From positions 8,014,362-8,078,361 of the forward strand of contig NZ_CP109599.1 of the NCBI RefSeq assembly GCF_036231945.1: a DNA stretch of 64,000 nt. Direction: 5' to 3'. This DNA comes from Streptomyces sp. NBC_01429. Lineage in GTDB: Bacteria > Actinomycetota > Actinomycetes > Streptomycetales > Streptomycetaceae. The position numbers and the translations under genes were made by a program. Under the pieces are notes generated by a model. The model had not been told where the DNA came from. It saw nothing but the letters and a program-made list of their open reading frames with translations, and did not search any database. Positions within the stretch are counted from its first letter, which is position 1. Each line of letters begins with the position of its first letter. Positions 54,873 to 63,549 of the stretch are shown in pieces.

Positions 54873-54998
54873 TTAACCGACGTTGTCGCTCATCAGCTTC
54901 CGTGCTTCGGCTGTCCAGGCCAGGTGCCGGTAGAGGGGTGATGCGGTCACGGCGACGAAGAGCGCGAACAGAGTGATCGGCAGCAACCCGAGGGGCCG
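54873..54998 (-). pseudogene. C-terminal scrap of a membrane protein
   Basis: Frame IRPLGLLPITLFALFVAVTA, SPLYRHLAWTAEARKLMSDN, VG and stop: one hydrophobic helix and a charged tail. Parent family not recognised. From 55000 to 55162 I see no gene. Confidence 0.4.
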
Positions 54999-55162
54999 GA
55001 TACAACTCCGACCGGAAGTGTGACGCTTCCGCGAACGCATCCCGCAGGACGCCCTGATGTACCAAACTCACGACCACGGCCTTCGCGCTGGTTCTCCGCC
55101 TCTGTGACGGAGCAAAGGATCAGCCGAAGGCCGCTTTCACGTCCTGTGAACTGCGAAAACGC

Positions 55163-56113
55163 TCACCAAGTTCGATCCGCGTTCGACCTCGGACCATAAA
55201 CGACAAGCTGACCAAGGCCGACGAGGGCGGGACCGGCCAGGTGAGGAGCGCCGACGGGCAGGCGGCGTTGGAACTCCGCGAGGACTCGACCGATGTCATC
55301 GGGGTGACCACTGTCGGCCACGATCGAGCGCCAGGAGGGCATCACCGCGAGGGACATGGCGGCGACCATGCCGGGATAGGCCATCGCGTAAAGCCCCGGT
55401 CCCCAACCGGTCCGCGCGCCGGCCTGCTTGCGGATGATGTCGTGGAATGCGCCGTGGCCATGGGCGAAGTAGCGGGCGGCAAGCGTCTGCCAGAACCCCC
55501 GGGCGGCGTGCAGGCATTGGGTGATCAAGTCGACCCCGTAGCGGCGTAGTAGTCGGCGGTGCCAGCGCTGAGCGCGGACGGTTCCCGGCAACTGTGCCAG
55601 GTCGATTTGATCTTGTGGACGGTGTGCCGCCTTACCGACCCATAGGCTGTGCCGCAGACAGACGTGATGGTGGTGGGCGGGTGCGAAGAGCGCGATCCGC
55701 TGGCCGGGTGCGTGGGCGGCAGCACACCGTCGGCAAGCCCAGCGTCGTTCACGTCCGGCTGAGCCGGGTAGCGCGGTCGTCTTCCCGGTCGTCCAGTCTC
55801 CGGAGACGATCATTCCGCGCCGGGCGCCATGTTCGCGCTGATTGAGCAGGGTCAGTAGCCGTCCCTGGTGGGCGATCTCTTTGACGGTCGAGGTGCGGAT
55901 CACCTGGAGTTCGGAGTGGTAGGCGATGCGGGCTTCGTCGTCGACCTCCCGCAACGGCTGGCTCATGGATCGCCACTGCTGTTCGTCGAGCGTGTCGAAG
56001 ACGGCTGGGTCCGTGTTGAGGAAATGACGCCACCCGGCCAGCGTCGTGGACGGGTCGGTGCGTGCTTCGCCGGGCTGATCGGTGTCCCCGGAGGTATCGG
56101 GGATATTCACCAC
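55163..56113 (-). pseudogene. In-frame TniB-TniQ chimera
   Basis: One open frame of 316 codons. Residues 1-~110 are the start of TniB, the transposition AAA ATPase: WRHFLNTDPAVFDTLDEQQW, RIAYHSELQVIRTSTVKEIA, GRLLTLLNQREHGARRGMIV, and Walker A GDWTTGKTT. From ~118 it becomes the later part of TniQ: WACRRCAAAHAPGQR, HHHVCLRHSLWVGKAAH, FHDIIRKQAGARTGW. A deletion removed the rest of both genes yet kept frame. The GTG start (56113 or 56110) overlaps the tniA stop. Confidence 0.7.
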
Positions 56114-56307
56114 CACTTCTCGGCCTCCTTGCGGGCGTCGAAGATCTCCAGAGGAATGATGTCGGCCAGTTCTTCCTGGCCTGCGGCGTTCTCGTCGGCC
56201 GGACCGGCCGACGAGTCGGGTTCGACGGCTGGCCGAGGCCAGGACGGTTGTGCGGTGGCCCGGGTCCGGGCGGCGATCTTGCGTGCGCGTGGCGCATCCA
56301 TAGTCAT
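56107..56307 (-). pseudogene. TniA transposase C-terminal fragment
   Basis: The tail ELADIIPLEIFDARKEAEKW, W, stop is the C-terminal end of Mu-type TniA transposases, preceded by ~45 low-complexity residues. The DDE core is missing. With the chimera downstream it is the collapsed tniA-tniB-tniQ operon of a Tn5053/Tn7-like element. Confidence 0.6.
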
Positions 56308-56309
56308 AA

Positions 56310-56327
56310 AAATGCGGTACAGTTTTC
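56310..56327 (+). promoter_or_regulatory. Second copy of the tap-promoter motif
   Basis: AAATGCGGTACAGTTTTC, 17 of 18 bases identical to 44573-44590. Here no ATG follows at the same distance; the next gene starts at 56402 with its own ribosome site. Possibly a shared promoter or a replicon-specific regulator site. Confidence 0.5.
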
Positions 56328-56401
56328 TTGTTCAGGGTGTCCACTGTCAGAGCGCGCCACTCCCGACCGATCCCGCACAACGAGACAGGGAGAACACCAT
56401 C

Positions 56402-56758
56402 ATGACGGACCACCAGCCGGCCCTCGCCCGGATTACCCACGTGGAGAAGACGGCCGAGCGGACCGGCACTACGGCCGACACAGGCGCGGGGGAGGAGCTG
56501 ACCGTGCTCGCCCCGGCCGCGGCCGCCGCCCTGAACCTCCTCGCCGACGCCGTCCGGCGCGGCGGCGCCGACCAGGACGACATCGTCCAGGCCCTCAAGA
56601 CCGCCCGCGTCGACGAGGCGTTCGCCGGCATCTTCGACGCCGCCTCGGAGCGCGTCATGGAAGCAGCCGACGACCCGTACGACTTCGGCACCCGGCTGGA
56701 CACCGACAACCTGTCCGGGGCCGCGAGCGACATCCGCCGCGCCCTCCACTGGCTGTAG
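56402..56758 (+). CDS. Hypothetical alpha-helical protein
   Basis: 118 residues, start ATG 56402 after GGGAG. Disordered first 35 residues (HVEKTAERTGTTADTGAGEE), then helices with LTVLAPAAAAALNLLADAVR, DDIVQALKTARVDEAFAGIF and LDTDNLSGAASDIRRALHWL. No recognised family. It follows the tap-type promoter motif and ends before a strong terminator, so it is a single-gene transcript, perhaps belonging to the linear-replicon backbone. Confidence 0.6.
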   Translation: MTDHQPALARITHVEKTAERTGTTADTGAGEELTVLAPAAAAALNLLADAVRRGGADQDDIVQALKTARVDEAFAGIFDAASERVMEAADDPYDFGTRLDTDNLSGAASDIRRALHWL

Positions 56759-56775
56759 CGACGCCGACAGCACAC

Positions 56776-56799
56776 GGGCCCGCACCACCGTGCGGGCCC
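56776..56799 (+). terminator. Hairpin terminator
   Basis: GGGCCCGCAC-CACC-GTGCGGGCCC, a perfect 10-bp stem 18 bases after the stop of the 118-residue gene. The rest of 56800-57100 holds no gene. Confidence 0.8.
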
Positions 56800-57100
56800 T
56801 TCTCGTGCGGGCCCCCCAACGTGCTGGACAGGATCGGGTGCTGCGGGACGAGCCAGATCTCCCGCAGTACGCGCCCGGCGGTACGACGCCGCTAGGCGGC
56901 CCTGCCACCGGGAAACACGACCAGGACATGAAAGAGGCCGACGCCCTCAGTCCGCTCTCGGGAGCGGGTAGCACGGGCACCGGCCAAACCCAAGCGCATA
57001 ACCCATAGGTCACGCCCTCGTACGGCGCAGCATACCCGTACGCTGAGCCAGGACTAAGACACCGGTACCGTTTTATCGACGGCGAGTTGAGGAGACCCCC

Positions 57101-58117
57101 GTGATCCGAGCAGGACGCCGCGACCTCGCGCGGACTCTGGCGGACCTGGCCGCGCAACAGGGCCTGAGCACGCAGAGATACACCAAGGTCAAGCCGTACG
57201 AGGCCGCCGGATTCCCGGCACCGATCAGCTCGGTTCGGGCCCGGACACAGCTGTACGACAGCGAGCAGGTCGACGCCTACTTGCAAGGCAAGCCCGTTCC
57301 GCAGCTCCCGGACCAGGACGACGCCGAAGACCTCCTGGACCGCCGGGAGTGCGCGGCCGAAATCGGCGTCACCCCCCGCTCCTGGGACAGCTACAAGACC
57401 GACTCACTCCTGACCGAGCACAAGACCGAAGTCCGCGGAGTGGAGCACTGGCCCAGAGGCATCGTGCATCAGTTCCAGACCAGCCGGCCGGGCAGGGCAG
57501 CCTCCGCAACCGCCGGCGGCCGGCCGAAACGAACTGGAGACCAGATCCCCCGCGACCAGCTCCCCGCTCTCACCGCCCCGCTCCTCGACGCCGACCCCAC
57601 CATCAGCGCCGCCCACATCGTCCAGGAGCTCGGAGTTCACCGCGACACCGCACAGGACATCCTCACCCGCCTGCGCGCCGACCGCATGGCCGACCTCATG
57701 GCCGCCGACCCGTCCCTGACACCCGGCGCAGCCGCGGACGCCCTCGGCTACCCGGCCGGACAGGTACGCCGCGCCGCCATCCGCGCCCAGGCCGTCCTGC
57801 GCGCCCGCCGCACGGCCCCGTACTTCGCCGCCGTCGCCCAGGCCCTCCACGACCGCGGATGGACCACCACGACCGCCGCTCCGACCGTCCACCATCCCGC
57901 CGACGACGTCGTCACCGCCGTGGTCCTCCTGGACGGCCCCACCCCGCCGGCCCCCGCGCTCGTGTGGGACGAACGACAGGGGTGGCGCACCGCGAACTCC
58001 CGCCGGCACCCGCTCCTCAGGGGAGCAGCCGTCCCGCCTCAGGGCGACAGCATCCGGTATCTCGCCACCGGCACTACGCCCCCGCCGGACGCCCTGATCA
58101 CCGCTCTCACCGCCTAG
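57101..58117 (+). CDS. HTH-containing hypothetical protein, plasmid type
   Basis: 338 residues from GTG 57101 (GAGGAG upstream). Three HTH-like stretches: LLDRRECAAEIGVTPRSWDS (about 84-103), ISAAHIVQELGVHRDTAQDI and LTPGAAADALGYPAGQVRRA (about 168-225). The C-terminal domain LVWDERQGWRTANSRRHPLL resembles DUF6292-like modules of Streptomyces mobile DNA. Likely DNA binding; whether it serves replication, partition or regulation cannot be told. Confidence 0.6.
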   Translation: MIRAGRRDLARTLADLAAQQGLSTQRYTKVKPYEAAGFPAPISSVRARTQLYDSEQVDAYLQGKPVPQLPDQDDAEDLLDRRECAAEIGVTPRSWDSYKTDSLLTEHKTEVRGVEHWPRGIVHQFQTSRPGRAASATAGGRPKRTGDQIPRDQLPALTAPLLDADPTISAAHIVQELGVHRDTAQDILTRLRADRMADLMAADPSLTPGAAADALGYPAGQVRRAAIRAQAVLRARRTAPYFAAVAQALHDRGWTTTTAAPTVHHPADDVVTAVVLLDGPTPPAPALVWDERQGWRTANSRRHPLLRGAAVPPQGDSIRYLATGTTPPPDALITALTA

Positions 58118-58219
58118 GCCGGCCCCAGGGCTAACCTGGGCCCCGGGGGCCACGCTGCCGGGGAAGTGAGTTCCCCCTGCCGGTGTGCGGAGCGGTCCCG
58201 TACGACGCAGGATCGGGAC

Positions 58220-58303
58220 GTGGAGTATCCGGTCAAGGTCGCCCTGGCCCGCGCGGCGCCGGTCCTGCCGGACGAGCCCGGATGGTGGTTCGAGCCGAAG
58301 TTG
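58220..58303 (+). pseudogene. ATP-dependent DNA ligase N-terminal scrap
   Basis: From GTG 58220: EYPVKVALARAAPVLPDEPG then WWFEPK, the first 28 residues of LigD/LigC-type actinobacterial ATP ligases. It breaks exactly at the catalytic KxDG motif (lysine retained, DG lost) and runs into unrelated sequence. Confidence 0.7.
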
Positions 58304-58385
58304 TGGACAGGGTTTTGGTCTGTTCGTTGTCCACTGAGTTTGGGATGTGGAGCCCTGAGTATCGCTGGTCTGGCAACGTGCTCCT

Positions 58386-58598
58386 ATGGCGACTTCTGAG
58401 TCGAACACGACGTACAGCGCGCCCGTGGGTTCGGTGGATCTCGCGGCGATGAACGATGAAGGCGAGCCGTACGAGATCTGGCCGTGCGGTAGCTGCTTGC
58501 CCTGGCACGCCGAAGTCGTGCGGGCCGACGAGGAGGTCCTGGTGCGGGAGTGGCATGCGGTGAACTGCCCGGAGTTCCAGAAACTGATCAAGGGCTAG
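58386..58598 (+). CDS. Small protein with a likely zinc ribbon
   Basis: 70 residues from ATG 58386. CGSC at 34-37 and WHAVNC near 56-61 give C-x2-C ... H-x3-C, a plausible metal knuckle; WPCGSCLPWHAEVVRADEEV lies between. Family not recognised. Its TAG overlaps the stop of the convergent MFS scrap. The 80 bases upstream contain a GTGGACA / TGTCCAC inverted repeat (58304-58335). Confidence 0.5.
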   Translation: MATSESNTTYSAPVGSVDLAAMNDEGEPYEIWPCGSCLPWHAEVVRADEEVLVREWHAVNCPEFQKLIKG

Positions 58599-58770
58599 CT
58601 AGCCGGCGCCCGCGATGCGTCCGGCGCCCGGGCGGTCAGGCGTAGCACGGCGCCGATCGGCGACACGGCGGTCAGCAGGAGGAACAGGTGCGGGTAGCCG
58701 CCCGGCGGTGAGGCAGAGGCGGCGCCGACGAACGGTGCGAGCGTGGACGCTGTGGTGGTGGGGGCAGCCA
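58595..58770 (-). pseudogene. MFS transporter C-terminal scrap
   Basis: Frame FVGAASASPPGGYPHLFLLL, TAVSPIGAVLRLTARAPDAS, stop: the last transmembrane helix and tail of an MFS exporter, with a frame slip just upstream. 58771-59062 contains only short broken frames. Confidence 0.55.
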
Positions 58771-59062
58771 GCAGGCCGGGGCGCCCACGAGGTGAACCCG
58801 ATCAGGGCGGAGGCGCGGCAGATGCCCTGGACTTCGCGCAGGCGCTTTTCGACGTGCTGTGCATCTTGATGCCCAAGTCCGACGCGTTCGAGGAGCGCGA
58901 GGCCGATCGAAGTGGGTCCTACTTCTCGACGGTCGACTGGTCGGCGATGGTGTGCAGTTCGCGGCCGAGAAGTTTCGCCCAGCAGGGGGTCTGACCCGGC
59001 GAAGCGGCCTTCGCGGGCGGCCTGGGAGGTGCTGAGCGTCATCCGGGCCACCTCATCGGGAA

Positions 59063-59782
59063 TCAGTGCCGCCCGGCCGAGATGGGGTCACGGTGCTGTG
59101 TCGGCTCAGTCGCGTAGGTTCGGATGTGGGCCAGGACGGCGTCGAGACCGGTGCGCAGGGGGGTGGTGTCGCGACGGGTCTGAGTAAGGAGGAGTCCGCC
59201 CTGGAGTGCAACGAGCAGGGCGAGGGCGAGGGCGTCGGTGTCGGTGTCAGGGCGCAGGTCGCCTCGGGTGCGCATGCGGGCCAGGCCCTCGCGGATCGGA
59301 GCCTCCCAGCGTTCGAAGCCGTCGACGAGGTCCGCTCGTGCGTGGGGGTCGTTGTCGGCCAGCTCGGCCGCGATCGATCCGATGGGGCAGCCGCCGACGC
59401 AGTTGCGCTGCTCTTGCAGGTCGACGAGCAGGTCACGCCAGCGGTAGAGGTTGTCGAAGCTGTCGAGTTCGTCGAGGACGGGTCGTTGGGCGGCCAGGAT
59501 GCCGTCGGTCTGGTGGGCGATCACGGCCCGGATCAGGTCGTCCTTGTCGGTGAAGTAGTGGTAGAGCTGCGACGCGCTGACACCCGCTCGACGCTGGACG
59601 TCCTCGATGCCGGTGCGGGCCACGCCGTGGGCGAACACCAGCTCGGCGGCGGCGGTGACGATGCGAGCCCGGGTTGCCAGACCCTTCGTCGTGAATTTCC
59701 GCACCGGCCTGGGTGTGGCCTCGACGACCGCACCGGTCCGATATGTGCGGTCCGTCCGGCTTTCGGGTGTTGACTGGTCCAT
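59063..59782 (-). CDS. TetR-family repressor
   Basis: 239 residues. RARIVTAAAELVFAHGVART and IEDVQRRAGVSASQLYHYFT form the HTH at ~38-85; the C-terminal domain has ERNCVGGCPIGSIAAELAD-like text (QRNCVGGCPIGSIAAELADN), the TetR_C_6/LmrA-YxaF cysteine region. ATG 59782. Divergent from the SDR gene with perfect operator repeats between, so it is probably autoregulated and represses SDR and, from a similar site at 60966, the propeller gene. Confidence 0.87.
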   Translation of the reverse strand: MDQSTPESRTDRTYRTGAVVEATPRPVRKFTTKGLATRARIVTAAAELVFAHGVARTGIEDVQRRAGVSASQLYHYFTDKDDLIRAVIAHQTDGILAAQRPVLDELDSFDNLYRWRDLLVDLQEQRNCVGGCPIGSIAAELADNDPHARADLVDGFERWEAPIREGLARMRTRGDLRPDTDTDALALALLVALQGGLLLTQTRRDTTPLRTGLDAVLAHIRTYATEPTQHRDPISAGRH

Positions 59783-59800
59783 GGGTTCAGCATACCCCGA

Positions 59801-59854
59801 TTTTGGAGTTGACACTCCAAAAATAGCCGGGCATGGTTTGGAGCGTTTGCTCCA
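59801..59854. promoter_or_regulatory. TetR operators before the SDR gene
   Basis: TTTTGGAGT-TGAC-ACTCCAAAA, a perfect palindrome (59801-59822), and TGGAGC-GTTT-GCTCCA (59839-59854). The first contains TTGACA, a -35-like box, so binding would block transcription. Confidence 0.75.
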
Positions 59855-59872
59855 CTAGCTGAGGGGTTTCTC

Positions 59873-60622
59873 ATGACCACCGATCTGACCGGTTCCACCG
59901 CCCTGATCACGGGCTCCACCAGCGGCATCGGCAAAGCCACCGCCGACCGTCTGGCCGCCCTGGGGGCGCACGTCATCGTGTCCGGCCGGGACAAGACCCG
60001 CGGCGAGGCCGTCGTCGCCGGCATCCGCGCCGCCGGCGGGACGGCGGACTTCGTCGCGGCCGACCTGGGCGACGAGCGCAGCGTGCGGGAACTCGCCGCC
60101 CGCGCCGCCCAGGCGGGCGGCGGCCACGTCGACATCCTCGTCAACGGCGGCGGCGTCTTCCCCTTCGGCCCCACCGCCGACACCCCGGCCGATCAGATCG
60201 ACGAGGTCTTCGCCGTCAACGTCAAGGCGCCCTACCTGCTGGTGGCCGCATTGGCCCCCGCGATGGCCGAACGCGGCCACGGGGCGATCGTCAACATCAC
60301 GACCATGGTGTCGGAGTTCGGCATGAACGGGATGGGCCTGTATGGCTCCAGCAAGGCCGCTCTCATGCTGCTGACCAAGTCCTGGGCTGCCGAATTCGGC
60401 CCCGCCGGGGTCCGCGTGAACGCCGTCAGCCCCGGCCCCACCCGCACCGAAGGCACCATTCCCATGGGCGACGCGCTGGATCAGCTCGCGAAGGGCGCGC
60501 CGGCCGGGCGCGTCGGGAAGCCCGAAGAGATCGCCGCCGCCATCGCCTACCTCGCCACCGAGGAGGCCAGCTTCATCCATGGCGTGCTGCTGCCGGTCGA
60601 CGGCGGCCGCCTCGCGGTCTGA
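59873..60622 (+). CDS. SDR-family oxidoreductase
   Basis: 249 residues. Cofactor motif GSTSGIG at 14-20, NGGG in place of NNAG, and catalytic YGSSK near 160, then the PG motif VSPGPTRTEG: a classical SDR of the FabG-like type. GAGGGG precedes ATG 59873. Divergent from its TetR regulator. The NNAG to NGGG change removes the conserved asparagine, which may alter activity. Confidence 0.88.
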   Translation: MTTDLTGSTALITGSTSGIGKATADRLAALGAHVIVSGRDKTRGEAVVAGIRAAGGTADFVAADLGDERSVRELAARAAQAGGGHVDILVNGGGVFPFGPTADTPADQIDEVFAVNVKAPYLLVAALAPAMAERGHGAIVNITTMVSEFGMNGMGLYGSSKAALMLLTKSWAAEFGPAGVRVNAVSPGPTRTEGTIPMGDALDQLAKGAPAGRVGKPEEIAAAIAYLATEEASFIHGVLLPVDGGRLAV

Positions 60623-60662
60623 CATTCTCGCCCGCGAAGCAGCAAACGCCGAAGCTCGGTCA

Positions 60663-60729
60663 CGCGAACCGGCCGACTCCGCTCCGCCCGGAACACGGAC
60701 CCGGGCGGAGCGGAGTCGGCCGGCTCGCG
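60663..60729. terminator. Very long hairpin terminator
   Basis: A 23-bp perfect stem (60669-60691 with 60701-60723, 9-base loop) extended by six further pairs (CGCGA / TCGCG ends) past one mismatch. Downstream of SDR. The stretch 60730-60965 contains no gene. Confidence 0.85.
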
Positions 60730-60965
60730 AAGTCCACGCCCGGGGTCGACGGCAGCACCATCTGCGCCATCCACCAGGCCACCACCGACGCGGCGCACCG
60801 ACGCACCATCCGCACCAGGCCGTTGCCCTCGTCACCATCGATCTCACGCACTCCGACATGTGTGGCCACCGACCCAATCCCACGGATCGCAGCCGAAGCC
60901 GCCCGCCCGGGCGAACGCGACCACCCTCGGGGGTAGGTGCGAAATGCCTTCGCGGACCGCTCAGA

Positions 60966-60993
60966 TTTTGTAGTTGACACTCCAATTTTGGAG
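60966..60993. promoter_or_regulatory. Second TetR-type operator, before the propeller gene
   Basis: AGTTGACACTCCAA (60972-60985) is identical over 14 bases to the operator at 59807-59820, again overlapping TTGACA, and is followed by TTTTGGAG. It suggests that the propeller/Ig gene pair belongs to the same TetR regulon. Confidence 0.65.
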
Positions 60994-61060
60994 CGCAGAG
61001 TGGAGTGATCCCTACAAAACATGTGGGCGGTACGCCACTGAGAGCGGCCAGGAGACCATC

Positions 61061-62248
61061 GTGAACACGATTGACCAAGTCACCCCGCGGTCGGCGGGAG
61101 CTTTGACCTTCAACCCCGACGGGGTTCTCTTCGTGGGCGACAGCAAGTCGGGGGCCGTCTTCGCCTTCGAAACGGGCCGGGGCCAGGCTCCGGCCTCGCT
61201 CGATCCCTTCCTCTTCGAGTCGATCGACGAGAAGATCGCCGCGGCGCTGGGCGTGACGGCGAAGAGACTGGTGATGAACGGGATGGCCGTCCATCCCCTG
61301 ACGCGCGAGCCGTACCTGTCAGTCGGGGTGCGCAACGGCGATCGCCTGGCCCCCGCGGTCGTGAGCGTCTCGCTGGCCGGCGAGGTTTGCCTTTTCGACC
61401 TCTCCTCGTCGAACGTGACGGTGCACCAGCTGTCCGACGCTCCCGACGAGGGCAAGACCTTCAAGTCCCGGGCCGGCACTTTCCCCATGCCACCGGCGTC
61501 CTACTTCGACGAGAAGGCGCGGACGCCGCTGCGGTCCATGACGATCGTGGACCTGAAGTTCCACGCCGGAGAGGTGTTTGTCGCCGGCGTCTCGAACCAG
61601 GAGTTCTCCTCCACGCTGCGGCGGATCCCGTACCCGTTCACCGGGGAGGCCAGCGAGACCCAAGTGGAGATCTACCACCTCGCGCACGGCATGTATGAAA
61701 CGCGTGCGCCGATCCGGGCCATGCAGTTCGCCACCATTGACGGTGAGGACACCCTCGTCGCCGCCTACGCCTGCAGCCCGCTGGTCACCATCCCGGTCGC
61801 AGAGCTCAAGCACGGAGCGACGGTGCGGGGCAAGACGATCGGCGACATGGGCAACGGCCAGCCCATCAGCATGGTCGCCTACCGCGAGGGGGACGAGGAG
61901 AAGCTGTTCATCACCAACCTCAGCCGCGGCCCCGTCGTGGTCCCGCTCTCCGGCATCCGCTCCGCCGAGGGATTCACCCCCGAGAACCGGCCGACCCAGG
62001 GCCCGATGCTCGACCAGTCCCCCTTCATGCCGGCCGGGCCGGTCGGCAAGCAGGTGCTGTTCGTCGGATCATCGCTGCGGGCGGACCTGTTCAGCGACCG
62101 CTTCTTCGTCTCGCTGACCCGCTACGCGGACACCGGCGACCTGACGCTGGAGACCCTGATGGTCGCCCCGCTCCCCGGGCGGCTGGACAAGATCTGGGTG
62201 GAGATGGATTTCCCGGGCGTCGAGAGCCCGCACAAGGTGACGGCGTGA
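61061..62248 (+). CDS. Putative beta-propeller protein, unknown function
   Basis: 395 residues from GTG 61061 (GGAG upstream). Repeated blade-like strands: ALTFNPDGVLFVGDSKSGAV, RLVMNGMAVHPLTREPYLSV, VVSVSLAGEVCLFDLSS, VDLKFHAGEVFVAGVSNQEF, MQFATIDGEDTLVAAYACSP, VGKQVLFVGSSLRADLF. No signal peptide, so cytosolic. Family not recognised beyond fold. Followed 16 bases on by an Ig-like protein gene, evidently one operon, under the shared TetR-type operator. Confidence 0.65.
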   Translation: MNTIDQVTPRSAGALTFNPDGVLFVGDSKSGAVFAFETGRGQAPASLDPFLFESIDEKIAAALGVTAKRLVMNGMAVHPLTREPYLSVGVRNGDRLAPAVVSVSLAGEVCLFDLSSSNVTVHQLSDAPDEGKTFKSRAGTFPMPPASYFDEKARTPLRSMTIVDLKFHAGEVFVAGVSNQEFSSTLRRIPYPFTGEASETQVEIYHLAHGMYETRAPIRAMQFATIDGEDTLVAAYACSPLVTIPVAELKHGATVRGKTIGDMGNGQPISMVAYREGDEEKLFITNLSRGPVVVPLSGIRSAEGFTPENRPTQGPMLDQSPFMPAGPVGKQVLFVGSSLRADLFSDRFFVSLTRYADTGDLTLETLMVAPLPGRLDKIWVEMDFPGVESPHKVTA

Positions 62249-62264
62249 ACGGCAGGCGTCAACG

Positions 62265-63032
62265 TTGAGTGCGCCACAGACGCCGATCCCGACTTCACCA
62301 GAGCTGCCCATCCGCATCTCTCCCCAAGCCGAGGTCCTGCCCGCCAACACCCTGCGTTTCTACCTACATTTTCCCAGGCAGGGAGAGGCGCACTTCGATC
62401 GTGACCGCCTCTGGCTGGTGGATGAGGAGGAACAGGTGGTGCCTGAGCCCTTCCTCGTCCTGCCGCAGGAGCTCTGGTCCGTCGACGGGCGCCGCCTGAC
62501 GGTCCTGATGGAGCCAGGAAGGATCAAACGCGGTCTGGGAACAGACCCGTCACACGAGGCGGCGCTGGTCGTCGGGCGCACGTACAGCCTCGCCGTCACG
62601 GCGCTCGGGCAAACAGCACGCCATACCTTCCGCGTCAGCGATCCAGTGCTGGAGGCGGTCGACGAGACCCGCTGGCGTCTCGTCTCCCCGACAGCGGGGA
62701 GCCTTGATCCCGTCGTCGTGCACTTCGACAGGGTGATGGACGCCGTCCTCTGCCAGGACGAGATCGCAGTCCTGGCCCCTTCCGGAGAAGCCGTTCGGAC
62801 GCGTGCGTCACTCGCGCCGAACGGAACCGCGGCACGGCTCGTCCCGAGTCACCCGTGGCGCGCCGGGGAGCACCGCCTCCTGGTCTCCGAACGACTCGAA
62901 GACGTCTGCGACAACAGACTGGGCGAAGCCCTGGACCACGACCTGGGAGCCGAAGGAGCACCACGGGCCGGAATGATCAACTTCACTACGCGCAGCGCCG
63001 CCGCGGCCCCGTCCGCTCAGGCGGTGCGCTGA
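62265..63032 (+). CDS. Ig-like domain protein paired with the propeller protein
   Basis: 255 residues from TTG 62265 (AGGCG upstream; no better start). ISPQAEVLPANTLRFYLHFP, then EPFLVLPQELWSVDGRRLTV-LMEPGRIKRGLG is a bacterial Ig-like pattern found in metalloprotein- and cytochrome-associated proteins elsewhere. A second such region has VDETRWRLVSPTAGSLDPVV-VHFDRVMDAVL. No signal peptide. Probably binds its operon partner; function unknown. Confidence 0.6.
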   Translation: MSAPQTPIPTSPELPIRISPQAEVLPANTLRFYLHFPRQGEAHFDRDRLWLVDEEEQVVPEPFLVLPQELWSVDGRRLTVLMEPGRIKRGLGTDPSHEAALVVGRTYSLAVTALGQTARHTFRVSDPVLEAVDETRWRLVSPTAGSLDPVVVHFDRVMDAVLCQDEIAVLAPSGEAVRTRASLAPNGTAARLVPSHPWRAGEHRLLVSERLEDVCDNRLGEALDHDLGAEGAPRAGMINFTTRSAAAAPSAQAVR

Positions 63033-63075
63033 TGCGGCCGGTACGCGGAAGGCGGGCCCGGGCTCCGACCATCCG

Positions 63076-63292
63076 CACGAGCATTCCCGGGGTGTTCGCC
63101 GCCTGCGACGTCGTCGACCACACCTACCGCCAGGCCATCACCACCGCCGACACCGGCTGCGCCGCAGTCCTGGACGCCGAACGCCACTTAGCCGCCCTCG
63201 CCGACCACACCCCGGAAAGCAGGCCCGTCCGGCAAGACCCCGTGCTCGCTTCCGCATGCCCTGATCCTCCGCGCCGATGGTCAGCGGCATGA
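63076..63292 (+). pseudogene. trxB: Thioredoxin reductase C-terminal scrap
   Basis: TSIPGVFAACDVVDHTYRQA then ITTADTGCAAVLDAERHLAA is the FAD-binding end of thioredoxin reductase (GDVxDxxYRQAxTAAGxGCxAAxDAE). It starts and ends abruptly; the family's GDV is CDV here. Confidence 0.75.
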
Positions 63293-63471
63293 TCATGAGG
63301 ACATGGAGCGTCAAAGATCGGGTATGCGGATGGAAGTTCGTCGACGGAAAGCCGGAGCCCCTCACTAAGGCTAAGCTGTTCGATGCCTATTGCTACGACC
63401 CCGACACCGGAGAATACGGCGACCCCTATTCGGATGCCGAATTCACAGAGGCCCCGAACATTGAGTTCTGA
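63277..63471 (+). CDS. Hypothetical small protein
   Basis: 64 residues from ATG 63277 (or 63289). TWSVKDRVCGWKFVDGKPEP, LTKAKLFDAYCYDPDTGEYG, SDAEFTEAPNIEF. Acidic and aromatic; codon third positions are less GC-rich than in neighbours, suggesting separate origin. No family recognised. A strong terminator follows 40 bases later. Confidence 0.5.
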   Translation: MVSGMIMRTWSVKDRVCGWKFVDGKPEPLTKAKLFDAYCYDPDTGEYGDPYSDAEFTEAPNIEF

Positions 63472-63511
63472 GAGCACGCGCACGCGCCCTGAATGATCAC
63501 AGAGGGCCAGA

Positions 63512-63549
63512 GGGAGCGCCTCGGATCGAACTCGATCCGAGGCGCTCCC
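63512..63549 (+). terminator. Hairpin terminator
   Basis: 18-bp arms GGGAGCGCCTCGGATCGA and the exact reverse complement separated by two bases, followed by a T-containing stretch; just after the 64-residue gene. Confidence 0.8.
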
